Assembly (NCBI RefSeq): GCF_902859735.1 | Contig: NZ_CADIJY010000023.1 | Location: forward strand, 1 to 62,893 | Source of the DNA: Achromobacter aegrifaciens | GTDB lineage: Bacteria > Pseudomonadota > Gammaproteobacteria > Burkholderiales > Burkholderiaceae_B | Direction of reading: 5' to 3' | Length of the DNA stretch: 62,893 nt | Shown: positions 37,740 to 46,660 of the stretch, in pieces | Position numbering within the stretch: position 1 is the stretch's first letter | How the letters are laid out: the number at the start of each line of letters is the position of its first letter | Notes under the pieces: generated by a model | The model's database searches: none | The model's input: only the letters and a program-made list of their open reading frames with translations | Told to the model about the DNA's origin: nothing | Made by a program: the position numbers and the translations under genes

Positions 37740-38621
37740 CTAGAACGCATAGACGTAGCGCAACTGCACGCCACGCATCCGCGGTCCGTTCTCGACCTTC
37801 AGGTCGTGGATGTACTGCATCTGAATCTGGTTGGCGTCGTTGATCTGATGCGTCAGTTCGACGGCCAGCTGGTGATTGCGCGCCCGCGTGGCGACGGTCT
37901 CGCCGGACGAGGTTTCCTTGCCGCCCGTCTCGTAGCGGTAACGGATGCCGGTGTAGGTATCGGGCGTCAGGTTGGTCGAAGCCAGCGCGAAGAAACGGAA
38001 CGAGGGATCCTTCTTCAGCGTCTGCCCATACCAGTCCGTATTGCGGCCGTAGATCTCCACCTCGGCGATGGCTTCGAGATAGGTGGATTCGCCGAAGCCC
38101 TGCACGAACGCGAAATCCTGGATGGTGGACCAGCGGTTCTTGCCGGGAGACACGTCGGGACGCGAACCGTCATAACGGCCCACCGGCGCCACCACAAAGG
38201 GCTCCCAGGCGAACCAGGTCTTGGTCTGCTCGTTGTTGTACAGCCAGATGGCCGACCCGAGCGTCACGTCGCCGATGCCTGTCTGGTGGTCGCCGGGCGC
38301 GCCCGGCAGGTCCAGCGAGGTCCGGTACATCGGCACGATGAATTCGAGCTGCATCGTCTTGCCGTAGAAGTCGCGATAGTGCATCTGGCGGTACACCAGC
38401 GCATTCACGTCGACGGACGCGCCGTCCACCCGCTGCCCCTCGGCATACAAGCCCGAGGATCGTAATCCCGCCAGATACCCGGCGATGATATTGGTGCCCA
38501 CCGGCGCGGGTATCCAATCCCGCGCGCTGGGGTCTCCTGCCCATGCCGCCTGCGACGCTGCCGCGCACGCGAGCAACAGCGTGGCCCGCCGACGCACCCG
38601 GCTACCTGTCCTGCCTGCCAT
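37740..38621 (-). CDS. Outer-membrane beta-barrel protein (phenol MetA-pathway family) in the aau operon
   Basis: The 293-residue protein has a signal peptide ending near AAWAGDP and alternating beta strands, and it ends in a C-terminal aromatic (YVYAF) as outer-membrane barrels do. The pattern TGIGDVTLGSAIWLYN and the ending RGVQLRYVYAF fit the Phenol_MetA_deg/SphA-like family found near aromatic degradation genes. Its position directly before aauB (32 bp) corresponds to the unassigned orf-1 of the Alcaligenes faecalis aau locus, though homology to that gene was not tested. It may be a porin for aromatic amines or arylacetates. Confidence 0.8.
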   Translation of the reverse strand: MAGRTGSRVRRRATLLLACAAASQAAWAGDPSARDWIPAPVGTNIIAGYLAGLRSSGLYAEGQRVDGASVDVNALVYRQMHYRDFYGKTMQLEFIVPMYRTSLDLPGAPGDHQTGIGDVTLGSAIWLYNNEQTKTWFAWEPFVVAPVGRYDGSRPDVSPGKNRWSTIQDFAFVQGFGESTYLEAIAEVEIYGRNTDWYGQTLKKDPSFRFFALASTNLTPDTYTGIRYRYETGGKETSSGETVATRARNHQLAVELTHQINDANQIQMQYIHDLKVENGPRMRGVQLRYVYAF

Positions 38622-38689
38622 GTCTTCCCCTTGGTGTCATGAAAGCGCGGCCACCGGTATTTCCCGGCTTGGGCCGCGCGCTCATCGTT

Positions 38690-40201
38690 CTAGTAAGCGA
38701 TGCAAACGGACTTCCGCTCCAGGTACATCTCCAGCACGGCGCGGCCGTGTTCGCGGCCGATGCCGGACTGCTTGAATCCGCCGAAAGGCATGTTGGGATC
38801 CAGCATGTTGTGCGTGTTCACCCAGACGGTGCCGGCATCGATGCGCGGGATCAGGCCTTGCACGCGGGAGAGATCGTTGCTCCAGAGGCTGGCGCCCAGG
38901 CCGTAGGCGCTGTCGTTGGCCAGCCGCACCGCATCGTCCAGCGTATCGAAGGGCTGCGCCACCACGACAGGTCCGAAGATCTCCTCGCGAACGATACGCG
39001 CCCCCGGCGGCACGTCCGCGAAAACGGTGGGCTGCACGAAGTAGCCCGAGCCGCTGCCGCTGCCTCCTCCCGCCAGCACCCGTCCGCCTTCGCTGCGTCC
39101 AAGGCCGATGTAGTCCATGACGCGCTTCTGGTGGCGGGCCGACACCAGCGGGCCGACCTGGGTGGCGGGGTCGAATCCGGACCCCAGCTTCATGCCGGCG
39201 GCCAGGTCCGCCAGTCCCTGGACGACCTTGGGATACAGGCCTTTTTGCACATACAGGCGCGAACCCGCCGTGCAAACCTGGCCCTGGTTGAAGAAAATGG
39301 CGGCCGCGGCGCCCTGCACCGCGCGGTCGACGTCGCAGTCGTCCAGCACGATCACGGGGGACTTGCCGCCCAGCTCCAGCGAAACCCGCTTCATGTCGTC
39401 CATCGCGGCGCGCCCGATGAGCTTGCCGACTTCGGTCGACCCCGTGAACGCGATCTTGTCCACGCCGGGATGCGCAACCAGCGCGGCGCCAGCGGTCTCG
39501 CCCCGGCCGGTCACGACGTTGACGACGCCGGGCGGAAAGCCCGCCTCCAGCACCAACTCGGCCAGGCGCAGCGCCGTCAACGGCGTTTCCTCGGCAGGCT
39601 TGAGCACCACGGTGCAGCCCGCCGCCAAGGCGGGCGCGATCTTCCAGATCGCCATCAACAGCGGAAAATTCCACGGAATGATCGCGGCCACCACGCCCAC
39701 CGCCTGCGGCAAGGTATAGGCGCTGTACCGCACGCCCGGCGGAAACGGTATGGACAGCGACAGGGTGTCGCCCGTGATCTTGGTCGCCCACCCCGCCATG
39801 TAGCGCAGCCACTGCGCGCCCGACCCGACTTCCAGGCCCTGCGCCACGCCCAGCAGCTTGCCGTTGTTCAGGGTTTCCAGACGGGCCAGTTCGGTGCCGT
39901 GCTGCTCGACCAGGTCGGCCAATTTCAGCAACAGGCGTTCGCGCCCGGCAGGCAGCATGTCACGCCAGGGACCGGATCCGAAGGCGCGCCTGGCGGCCTG
40001 CACCGCCAGGTCCACCTGCTGCGGCCCGGCGTCGGGCTGATGGGCGATGACGTCGCCCGTGGCCGGATCATGGACGGCGATGGGCGCGCCTTGTCCTTCG
40101 CGCACCGGCTTGCCATCGATGAGCATGGCTTCCCGGATGGCGGCCAGTTCCGGGCGGTCAGAACCGGCGTGGCCGGCGGCGCTTGCGCTTGCTGAAGACA
40201 T
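38690..40201 (-). CDS. feaB: Phenylacetaldehyde dehydrogenase-like aldehyde dehydrogenase
   Basis: The 503-residue NAD(P)-dependent aldehyde dehydrogenase has the catalytic cysteine in FFNQGQVCTAGSR, the general-base glutamate in SLELGGKSP and the glycine motif in FTGSTEVGK. The length and the context match FeaB/phenylacetaldehyde dehydrogenase, which converts phenylacetaldehyde or 4-hydroxyphenylacetaldehyde to the acid. It is the first gene of the operon, 68 bp before the outer-membrane protein gene. A ribosome binding site (GGAG) precedes MSSASAS. No strong sigma-70 promoter is visible upstream, fitting dependence on an activator. Confidence 0.88.
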   Translation of the reverse strand: MSSASASAAGHAGSDRPELAAIREAMLIDGKPVREGQGAPIAVHDPATGDVIAHQPDAGPQQVDLAVQAARRAFGSGPWRDMLPAGRERLLLKLADLVEQHGTELARLETLNNGKLLGVAQGLEVGSGAQWLRYMAGWATKITGDTLSLSIPFPPGVRYSAYTLPQAVGVVAAIIPWNFPLLMAIWKIAPALAAGCTVVLKPAEETPLTALRLAELVLEAGFPPGVVNVVTGRGETAGAALVAHPGVDKIAFTGSTEVGKLIGRAAMDDMKRVSLELGGKSPVIVLDDCDVDRAVQGAAAAIFFNQGQVCTAGSRLYVQKGLYPKVVQGLADLAAGMKLGSGFDPATQVGPLVSARHQKRVMDYIGLGRSEGGRVLAGGGSGSGSGYFVQPTVFADVPPGARIVREEIFGPVVVAQPFDTLDDAVRLANDSAYGLGASLWSNDLSRVQGLIPRIDAGTVWVNTHNMLDPNMPFGGFKQSGIGREHGRAVLEMYLERKSVCIAY

Positions 40202-40297
40202 TCGAAGCTCCAACGAAATGGTTGAAGCCAGGATAGCAACGGCCTTCCCGGAAGGCTTGTCGGACCGTGCATGGCGTTTTGTCATTCTGCGCACGGC

Positions 40298-40332
40298 AAA
40301 AAAAACCCGGCAACGCGCAGCGCGGTGCCGGG
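40298..40332 (-). terminator. Rho-independent terminator after the quinone oxidoreductase gene
   Basis: An 11-bp stem with one mismatch (arms CCCGGCAACGC and its partner ending CCGGG, 40306-40332) is followed on the minus strand by eight T (40298-40305). It lies between the stop of the qor gene and the start of feaB. Confidence 0.88.
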
Positions 40333-40377
40333 CCTGGCGCGGCGCCCTTGTGGGGCCCGCGCATCGCGGACGTCGGA

Positions 40378-41367
40378 TCAGTCCAGCATCAGCACCGTGG
40401 CGCCGGTGGTCTTGCGCGCGGCCAGCGCGGTCTGGGCCTCGCCGGCCTGCTCCAGCGTGTAGCGCTGGTCGATGCGGACCTTGATCTTCTTCTTCAGGAC
40501 CAGGTCGAACAGCTCCTCGGAGGCGGCTTGCAGCTTGGCCAGCGTGTTCACGTGCAGGCCCAGCGACGGGCGCGTCACGTACAGGCAGCCCTTCTGGTTC
40601 AGCGTCGCCAGGTTGACGCCAGACACGGGGCCGGACGCGTTGCCGAAGCTCACCATCAGGCCGCGCGGCTCGATGCAGTCCAGCGAGGTTTCCCAGGTGT
40701 CCTTGCCCACGCCGTCATACACCACCGGCACCTTCTTGCCGCCGGTCAGCTCGAGCACGCGCTCGGCCACGTTCTCGCGCGAGTAGTCGATGGTTTCCCA
40801 GGCGCCATTGGCGCGGGCCAGTTCGGCCTTCTCGGGGCTGGAGACGGTGCCGATCAGCTTCACGCCCAGGGCCTTGGCCCATTGGCACGCGATCAGGCCC
40901 ACGCCGCCTGCGGCCGCGTGGAACAGGATGGTCTCGCCGCCTTGCAGACGGTAGGTCTGGCGGAACAGGTATTGCACCGTCAGGCCCTTGAGCATCAAAG
41001 CCGCCGCTTCGTCAAAGCCGATGCCCTTGGGCACCTTGACGACCTGCGCGGCCGGAACGTTGCGCGCCTTGGCGTAGGCGCCGATGGGGCTCTGGCCGTA
41101 GGCGACGCGGTCGCCCTTTTTCAAATGCGTGACGTCGGCGCCGACCGCGGTCACGACACCCGCGCCCTCGAAGCCCAGGCCGTGCGGCAACGCGTGGGGA
41201 TACAAGCCCGTGCGGTAATAGATATCGATGAAGTTCAGGCCGGCGGCGTGCTGCTCGATCGTGACTTCATTGGCGGCGGGCGGAGGCACTTCCACCTCGA
41301 CCAGCTTCAGGACTTCAGGACCACCGTGCTGCTCGATACGAATTGCCTTGACGAGATTGCTGGCCAT
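40378..41367 (-). CDS. qor: NADPH:quinone oxidoreductase (zinc-free MDR family)
   Basis: This 329-residue medium-chain dehydrogenase/reductase has the quinone reductase signature (GLNFIDIYYRTGLYP) and the NADPH-binding loop AAAGGVGLIACQWAK. It lacks the structural zinc cysteines of alcohol dehydrogenases. Qor-type enzymes reduce quinones in one-electron steps with NADPH and may act in detoxification. A terminator follows. The neighbouring EamA transporter is in the same direction 71 bp upstream. Confidence 0.92.
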   Translation of the reverse strand: MASNLVKAIRIEQHGGPEVLKLVEVEVPPPAANEVTIEQHAAGLNFIDIYYRTGLYPHALPHGLGFEGAGVVTAVGADVTHLKKGDRVAYGQSPIGAYAKARNVPAAQVVKVPKGIGFDEAAALMLKGLTVQYLFRQTYRLQGGETILFHAAAGGVGLIACQWAKALGVKLIGTVSSPEKAELARANGAWETIDYSRENVAERVLELTGGKKVPVVYDGVGKDTWETSLDCIEPRGLMVSFGNASGPVSGVNLATLNQKGCLYVTRPSLGLHVNTLAKLQAASEELFDLVLKKKIKVRIDQRYTLEQAGEAQTALAARKTTGATVLMLD

Positions 41368-41438
41368 GCTGGCCTCCTTTCATTGGAAAAAATGCTAACG
41401 AGAGCCTGTCTGCGGCCCCTGAACGAGAAAAACCAGAT

Positions 41439-42416
41439 TCAACGCGATGGCCGGGCCCCGTCCTGCCTGGCGGACGCCAGCCTGCCGGCCCCGCCCCCCA
41501 TCAGCACGAATACCCCTGCCAGCACCAACGCGGTCCCCGCCATCTGCCACACAGTGATGGGCTCTTGCAGAAACCACGACGCCAGAAACAGCACCGACAC
41601 CGGCCCGATCATGCCCAGCAGCGACGCGGTGGGCGCGCCGATCAGCGCCACCGCCCACATCAGCATGAACACCGGCACCACGGTATTCAGCGTGGCGTGG
41701 ATCACCGAATACCCGTAGACCCCGGCAGGCTGGATCAGCATGGACGGGGGATGCACGGCAAAGAACTGGATGATGCAGGCCACGCAGGACACCAGCATGG
41801 CATACGCCACCAGGCGCGTCGCCCCCAAGCGCTTGACCAGTTCCCCCGAACAGATCAGGTACACAGAATAGCTTGCGGCCGACCCGAAAACGAACAAAGA
41901 CCCTAACAGCACCTCGCCGCCGCCGAAGGACAGGTCGTGGGCGAACACCAGCACCACCCCGGCATAGGACAGCGCCATGGCCATCCACTGGCGGCGCTCG
42001 ACCGCGCGCTTGAACCAGAACGCCGACAGCAACACCACCAGCGAAGGCGACAGGAACAGGATCAGGCGCTCCAGGCTGGCGGTGATGTAGCGCAGCCCCA
42101 GAAAGTCCAGAAAGCTGGACAGGTAATAGCCCAGCAGGCCCAGCACGCAGACCTGCGCGCGCTCCTTCCAGGTCATCACGGGGATTTCGCCGCGCGCCGC
42201 GCGGCGCGACTGATGCCAGGCCACCGCAGCGAAGAACGGCATGGCGAACAGCATGCGGAAGGCAATGAGGGTGACCGCGTCGATGCCGTAGCGGTAAGTG
42301 AACTTCACCACGATGGCCTTGGCCGAGAACAGGACTGCGCCCAGGGTCGCCAGGAAAAAACCGGCGGTGCGGTTGGAAAGGCGGAAGGACGGCGAAAGCT
42401 TGGCAAGGCGATTCAT
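41439..42416 (-). CDS. EamA/DMT-family transporter
   Basis: The 325-residue protein has ten predicted membrane helices in two EamA repeats (first near residues 18-155, second near 165-305). Signature pieces are VTLIAFRMLFAMP and LSPSLVVLLSAFWFKRAVERRQ. Family members export amino acids, purines or other metabolites; the substrate here is not predictable. It is divergent from the second EamA gene with 76 bp between. Confidence 0.88.
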   Translation of the reverse strand: MNRLAKLSPSFRLSNRTAGFFLATLGAVLFSAKAIVVKFTYRYGIDAVTLIAFRMLFAMPFFAAVAWHQSRRAARGEIPVMTWKERAQVCVLGLLGYYLSSFLDFLGLRYITASLERLILFLSPSLVVLLSAFWFKRAVERRQWMAMALSYAGVVLVFAHDLSFGGGEVLLGSLFVFGSAASYSVYLICSGELVKRLGATRLVAYAMLVSCVACIIQFFAVHPPSMLIQPAGVYGYSVIHATLNTVVPVFMLMWAVALIGAPTASLLGMIGPVSVLFLASWFLQEPITVWQMAGTALVLAGVFVLMGGGAGRLASARQDGARPSR

Positions 42417-42492
42417 GCGATGATTTTATGTTCAGTGCAAAAACACCGCACGCCTTTACCCACGCTTTCTTCGCCATACGCCTGCCTCACGC

Positions 42493-43386
42493 ATGACCCG
42501 ACACCGCGCCCTCACCTACATCCACGTTGCCGCCGTGCTTTTCGGCCTGACCGGCGTGTTCGGCGAATTGATCCAGGCCAGCGCCGCCGTGATCACGCTG
42601 GGCCGGGCCGTCTTCGCGGTGCTCGCGCTGGGGCTGTTCGCCCGCATGCGCCGCAAGCCGCTCCTGGGCGCCCTGACGCCGGCGCAGCTGTTCGTGCTGG
42701 TGGTGTCCGGCGCCCTGCTGGCGGGCCACTGGGTCACTTTCTTCATCGCCGTGAAAGTCGGCGGCATCGCCATCGCCACGCTGGGTTTCGCCAGCTTCCC
42801 CGCTTTCATCACCTTGTTCGAGGGCCTGCTCTTCCGGGAACGCATCCGTCCGACCGAATGGCTGCTGCTGGGCCTGGTGACTGCAGGCCTGGTGCTGGTC
42901 ACGCCCGCGTTCGACCTGGCCGACCAGGGCACCATCGGCCTGGCCTGGGGCCTGTTGTCGGGCCTGAGCTTCGCGCTGCTGGCGCTGAGCAACCGCCGTT
43001 CGGCCTCGGGCATGGACCCGATGCAGGTGGCCTGCTGGCAGAACCTGATCGTGGCGTTGGTAATGCTGCCCTTCGCCGTATCCCAGTTGCCTGCGCTGCC
43101 TGCGCTGGACTGGTTCTGGCTGGCGCTGCTGGGCATTTTCTGCACCGGCTTGTCGCACTATCTGTTCGTGTCCAGCCTGACGCGGCTGAACGCGCGCAGC
43201 GCCGGATTGGTCATCGCGCTGGAGCCGGTCTACGCCATCGCCTTCGCGTGGGCGCTATTCAGCCAGGAGCCCACGCCGCGCATGATGGCGGGCGCCGCCC
43301 TGATCGTGGCCGCCATCGTCTGGTCGGGCCTGCGCAAGCAGGCGCCCGCCGCACAGCCGGACATCGCGGCGAAAACGCAGCCTTGA
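42493..43386 (+). CDS. EamA/DMT-family transporter
   Basis: This is a second, distinct ten-helix EamA protein of 297 residues (ITLGRAVFAVLALGLF, then GFASFPAFITLFEGLLFRER and a C-terminal repeat ending AGAALIVAAIVWSG). It shows little similarity by eye to the divergent neighbour. Its stop codon overlaps the -35 box of the marR promoter, so the efflux operon starts immediately after. The substrate is unknown. Confidence 0.88.
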   Translation: MTRHRALTYIHVAAVLFGLTGVFGELIQASAAVITLGRAVFAVLALGLFARMRRKPLLGALTPAQLFVLVVSGALLAGHWVTFFIAVKVGGIAIATLGFASFPAFITLFEGLLFRERIRPTEWLLLGLVTAGLVLVTPAFDLADQGTIGLAWGLLSGLSFALLALSNRRSASGMDPMQVACWQNLIVALVMLPFAVSQLPALPALDWFWLALLGIFCTGLSHYLFVSSLTRLNARSAGLVIALEPVYAIAFAWALFSQEPTPRMMAGAALIVAAIVWSGLRKQAPAAQPDIAAKTQP

Positions 43387-43410
43387 CAATAACTGACTAG
43401 GCAGTAAAAT
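43383..43410 (+). promoter_or_regulatory. Sigma-70 promoter of the marR gene
   Basis: A perfect -35 box TTGACA (43383-43388) and a -10 box TAAAAT (43405-43410) are separated by 16 bp. The start codon of marR is 10 bp after the -10 box, so the transcript is nearly leaderless. Confidence 0.8.
43392..43405. promoter_or_regulatory. MarR operator 1, in the marR promoter spacer
   Basis: ACTGACTAGGCAGT is a 14-bp inverted repeat with one mismatched pair, located between the -35 and -10 boxes. Its core TGACTAGGCA is nearly the same as that of operator 2 (43974-43985). Confidence 0.7.
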
Positions 43411-43419
43411 TCGGCGCAT

Positions 43420-43926
43420 ATGACTGCTGCGCCTCCCCCTTCTCCGTCCGACGGACCCGTCCATTACCGCGCAGACGCCAGCTGCGTAATGGATGAAAAC
43501 GCCGGCTTCCTGATCAAACTGGTTTCCAATTCCCTGAACCGGATGCTGGACCAGGAAATGGCCCCGCTGGAACTCACCGCGATGCAATGGCGTCCGGTGC
43601 TGCTGGTGTTCCAGGGCCGCGCCGATACGCCCGCTGAACTCGCCAGGCTTACAGGCATGGACACGGGCGCCATGACCCGCGCGTTGGACCGGCTGGAAGC
43701 CAAGGGACTGCTGCGCCGCAATCGGTGCCAGACAGACCGCCGCGTCGTCAAGATCGAACTCACCGAGATCGGCGAGGCCAAGGCGCGCGCGATCCCGCCC
43801 AATATCGCGCGGGTACTGAATTACCACCTGCGCGGGTTTTCCAGCGACGAAGTCGCGCAGCTCAAGCACCTGCTGCGCCGGATGATCGCCAACGGCTCCG
43901 CCTCGTCAGCCCCCCCAAACCGCTAA
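43420..43926 (+). CDS. MarR-family repressor of the efflux operon
   Basis: This 168-residue winged-helix repressor has the MarR core TAMQWRPVLLVFQGRADTPA, TGAMTRALDRLEAKGLL and the wing CQTDRRVVKIELTEIGEAKA. Its gene precedes an outer-membrane factor / EmrA / EmrB set, as emrR does in E. coli. Near-identical palindromes at its own promoter and at the efflux promoter support repression of both. A terminator separates it from the efflux genes, so each has a separate promoter. Confidence 0.9.
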   Translation: MTAAPPPSPSDGPVHYRADASCVMDENAGFLIKLVSNSLNRMLDQEMAPLELTAMQWRPVLLVFQGRADTPAELARLTGMDTGAMTRALDRLEAKGLLRRNRCQTDRRVVKIELTEIGEAKARAIPPNIARVLNYHLRGFSSDEVAQLKHLLRRMIANGSASSAPPNR

Positions 43927-43938
43927 GGTCCGCCAACG

Positions 43939-43963
43939 AACCCCGGCTTTCGGGGTTTTATTT
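43939..43963 (+). terminator. Rho-independent terminator after marR
   Basis: A 7-bp stem (AACCCCG/CGGGGTT) with a 5-nt loop is followed by TTATTT. It lies 12 bp after the marR stop and before the efflux promoter. Confidence 0.82.
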
Positions 43964-43973
43964 GGCATAATGA

Positions 43974-43985
43974 TTGCCTAGGCAA
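43974..43985. promoter_or_regulatory. MarR operator 2, at the efflux operon promoter
   Basis: TTGCCTAGGCAA is a perfect 12-bp palindrome 37 bp before the outer-membrane factor start codon. A possible -35 box TTGGCA (43962-43967) with a -10-like AATACA (43985-43990) would enclose it; CATAAT (43966-43971) is an alternative -10 box. Confidence 0.72.
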
Positions 43986-44022
43986 ATACAGATCAATCAA
44001 TTACTTTCAGCAAACAGTCAGG

Positions 44023-45444
44023 ATGAAACGCCTTCTCACTACCGTATTGGTGCTGGCCCTGAGCGGTTGCGCATTGATGGAATCCGGCTCCGGGCCGGTG
44101 GCCGCGCTGGACGGCGCCAAGCTGGGGCTCACCAGCCAGGACACCGTCTGGCCCGAAACCCAATGGTGGCAGCGCTATGGCGATCCGCAGCTCAATGCCT
44201 TGCTGGACGAGGGCTTGGCCAACAACCCCTCGATGAGCGCGGCGCAAGCGCGCCTGGCCAAGGCCAATGCCGCCGTCGGCATCGCACGCGCCCCGCTGCT
44301 GCCCCGGGTGGACGCCAACTACACGCTGACCCGCGAACACCTGTCCAAGGACTACATCTACCCCGCTCCCATGGGCGGCTCGGTCGTCAGCGACAACCGG
44401 CTGGCGCTGGACTTCAGCTATGAGCTGGACTTCTGGGGCAAGAACCGGTCGCGCCTGCAAGCGGCCGTATCGCAGCAAGCCGCCGCCGCGGCCGATGCGC
44501 AGGCGGCGCGCAATCTGCTGGCCGGCGCCCTGGTCCGCGCCTACCTGAATCTGCAGAACGCCTTTGCCCAGCGTGACGTGCTCAACCGCGTGCTGGCCCA
44601 ACGCGCCGAGGTACTGTCACTGACCCAAGGCCGCTACACGGCCGGGCTGGACACCCAGGTGGAAGTCAAACAGGCGGAATCGTCGCTGGCCGCCGGCAAG
44701 GTGGAACTGACCCAGACCGACACCACGTTGGCGCAGCTGCGCAATCAGGTCGCCGCGCTGGCCGGGGCCGGTCCGCAACGCGGGCAATCCTTGCAGCCGG
44801 TGGCGCTGACCGCTCCCGCCGGCGGCGTGCCCGCCAACGTGCCGCTGGACCTGCTGGGCCATCGCCCCGACGTCACCGCCGCGAAATGGCGCGCCGAAGC
44901 CGCCCGCCACGCCATCGACAGCGCCAAGGCCGAGTTCTACCCCAATGTGAACCTGGCGGCGTTCGTCGGCTTCCAGGCCATGGGCACCGGCAATCTGCTG
45001 GGCGCGGATGCCCGCATGGCCGGCTTCGGCCCGGCGGTCACGCTGCCGATCTTCCACGGCGGCGAATTGAACGCCAACCTGGCGGGCCGGCGCGCCGACG
45101 CCGACCTCGCGGTGTCGGACTACAACCAGACCGTGCTGGACGCCGTGCACCAGGTGGCCGATGCGCTCGACGGCCTGCGCCTGCTGGACCAGGAAAAGGC
45201 CCAGCAGCGCCAGGCCCGCGAAGCCATCGACGCCGCCTATGACCTGGCGGTCAAGCGCTACAAGGCCGGCATGGGCAACTACATCTCCGTGCTCATTGCG
45301 CAGACCGGCGTGCTGACACAGGCGCGACTGGACACCGATCTGCGCATCCGCGCCTATCAGCTGGACGCCAATCTCGCCAATGCGCTGGGCGGCGGCTACG
45401 CCCCCGCGGCCGAGCCGGCCCCCGCCACGAACTCCACCCATTGA
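44023..45444 (+). CDS. Outer-membrane efflux lipoprotein (NodT/OprM family)
   Basis: This 473-residue TolC-type channel has a lipoprotein signal ending in the lipobox LSGC (residue 17). The two OEP repeats are visible: W-QRYGDPQLNALLDEGLANNPS in the first, and PNVNLAAFVGFQAMG in the second. It opens the efflux operon and works with the adaptor and MFS pump that follow. The spacing to the adaptor is 22 bp. Confidence 0.93.
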   Translation: MKRLLTTVLVLALSGCALMESGSGPVAALDGAKLGLTSQDTVWPETQWWQRYGDPQLNALLDEGLANNPSMSAAQARLAKANAAVGIARAPLLPRVDANYTLTREHLSKDYIYPAPMGGSVVSDNRLALDFSYELDFWGKNRSRLQAAVSQQAAAAADAQAARNLLAGALVRAYLNLQNAFAQRDVLNRVLAQRAEVLSLTQGRYTAGLDTQVEVKQAESSLAAGKVELTQTDTTLAQLRNQVAALAGAGPQRGQSLQPVALTAPAGGVPANVPLDLLGHRPDVTAAKWRAEAARHAIDSAKAEFYPNVNLAAFVGFQAMGTGNLLGADARMAGFGPAVTLPIFHGGELNANLAGRRADADLAVSDYNQTVLDAVHQVADALDGLRLLDQEKAQQRQAREAIDAAYDLAVKRYKAGMGNYISVLIAQTGVLTQARLDTDLRIRAYQLDANLANALGGGYAPAAEPAPATNSTH

Positions 45445-45466
45445 ACGCTCCCCGGACTCAGACGTC

Positions 45467-46660
45467 ATGACCGCAGCCACTCCCGCCGCCAATCCCGCCC
45501 GCAAACGCCTGCTGCTGCTGGCAACCGGCGCCTTCATCCTCATCGCGATCGCTTACGGCATCTGGTGGGCGCTCTTCGGCGCTCATTTCGAGAGCACCGA
45601 CGACGCCTACGTGCATGGCAACCTGGTGCAGATCACGCCGCAAGTGCCCGGCACGGTCGTGGCCATCGAGGCCGACGACACGGAAACCGTGGCCGCCGGC
45701 CAGCCGCTGGTGCGCCTGGACCCGGCCGACACCGACGTGGCCTTGCAGCAGGCCCAGGCCAAACTTGCGCAAACGGTGCGCCAGGTGCGCACCATCTACG
45801 TCCAGAACGACGCCCTGGCCGCCGACGTCGACCTGCGCAACGCCGACATCCTGCGCGCCCAGGCCGAACTGACCCGCGCGCAAAGCGACGTCAACCGCCG
45901 CCAGCAACTGGCCAAGTCCGGCGGCGTCAGCGGCGAAGAGATCCTGCACGCCGAAGCCGCGCTGAAGTCCGCCCAGTCAGGCCTGGCGCAAGCCCGCGCC
46001 GCGCTGGCAGCCTCCCGCGCCAAGCTGGCCACCAACCAGGCGTTGACCCAGGGCACCACGGTCGCCGACCACCCCGACGTGCAGCAGGCCGCAGCCGGCC
46101 TGCGCAACGCCTGGCTGGCGCAATCGCGCACCGTGCTGCCCGCTCCGGTGGGTGGCGTGGTGGCCCGGCGCAGCGTGCAGGTCGGCCAGCGCGTCGCGCC
46201 CGGTTCGGCCCTGATGACGGTGGTGCCGCTGGACCAGGTGTGGATCGAGGCCAATTTCAAGGAAGGCCAGCTGCGCAAGATGCGCATCGGCCAGCCGGCC
46301 AAGATGGTGGCCGACCTGTACGGCAGCTCGGTCACCTACCACGGCACTATCGCCGGCCTGGACGCCGGCACCGGCAGCGCCTTCGCCCTGCTGCCCGCGC
46401 AGAACGCCACCGGCAACTGGATCAAGGTGGTGCAACGCGTGCCGGTGCGCATCGCGCTGGACCCCGAGGACCTGAAGAAGCACCCGCTGCGCGTGGGCCT
46501 GTCGATGGACGTGGAAGTGGACGTGGGCAAGCAGGAAGGCGAACCGCTGACGCAGGCCGAACGCAAGGAGCCGGCCTGGTCGACGCGCGCCTTCGAGCCG
46601 GCCCATGACGAAGTCGACGCCATGATCAGCAAGATCATCGAGGCCAACCTCGCATCATGA
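45467..46660 (+). CDS. emrA: EmrA-type membrane fusion protein (HlyD family)
   Basis: This 397-residue adaptor has one N-terminal membrane helix (LLLLATGAFILIAIAYGIWW). The opening ESTDDAYVHGNLVQITPQV is the EmrA hallmark, followed by a biotinyl-lipoyl fold and a long coiled-coil hairpin (about residues 95-215). It bridges EmrB to the outer-membrane factor. The start MTAATPAAN was chosen because the upstream frame overlaps the previous gene. It overlaps emrB by 4 bp (ATGA). Confidence 0.93.
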   Translation: MTAATPAANPARKRLLLLATGAFILIAIAYGIWWALFGAHFESTDDAYVHGNLVQITPQVPGTVVAIEADDTETVAAGQPLVRLDPADTDVALQQAQAKLAQTVRQVRTIYVQNDALAADVDLRNADILRAQAELTRAQSDVNRRQQLAKSGGVSGEEILHAEAALKSAQSGLAQARAALAASRAKLATNQALTQGTTVADHPDVQQAAAGLRNAWLAQSRTVLPAPVGGVVARRSVQVGQRVAPGSALMTVVPLDQVWIEANFKEGQLRKMRIGQPAKMVADLYGSSVTYHGTIAGLDAGTGSAFALLPAQNATGNWIKVVQRVPVRIALDPEDLKKHPLRVGLSMDVEVDVGKQEGEPLTQAERKEPAWSTRAFEPAHDEVDAMISKIIEANLAS

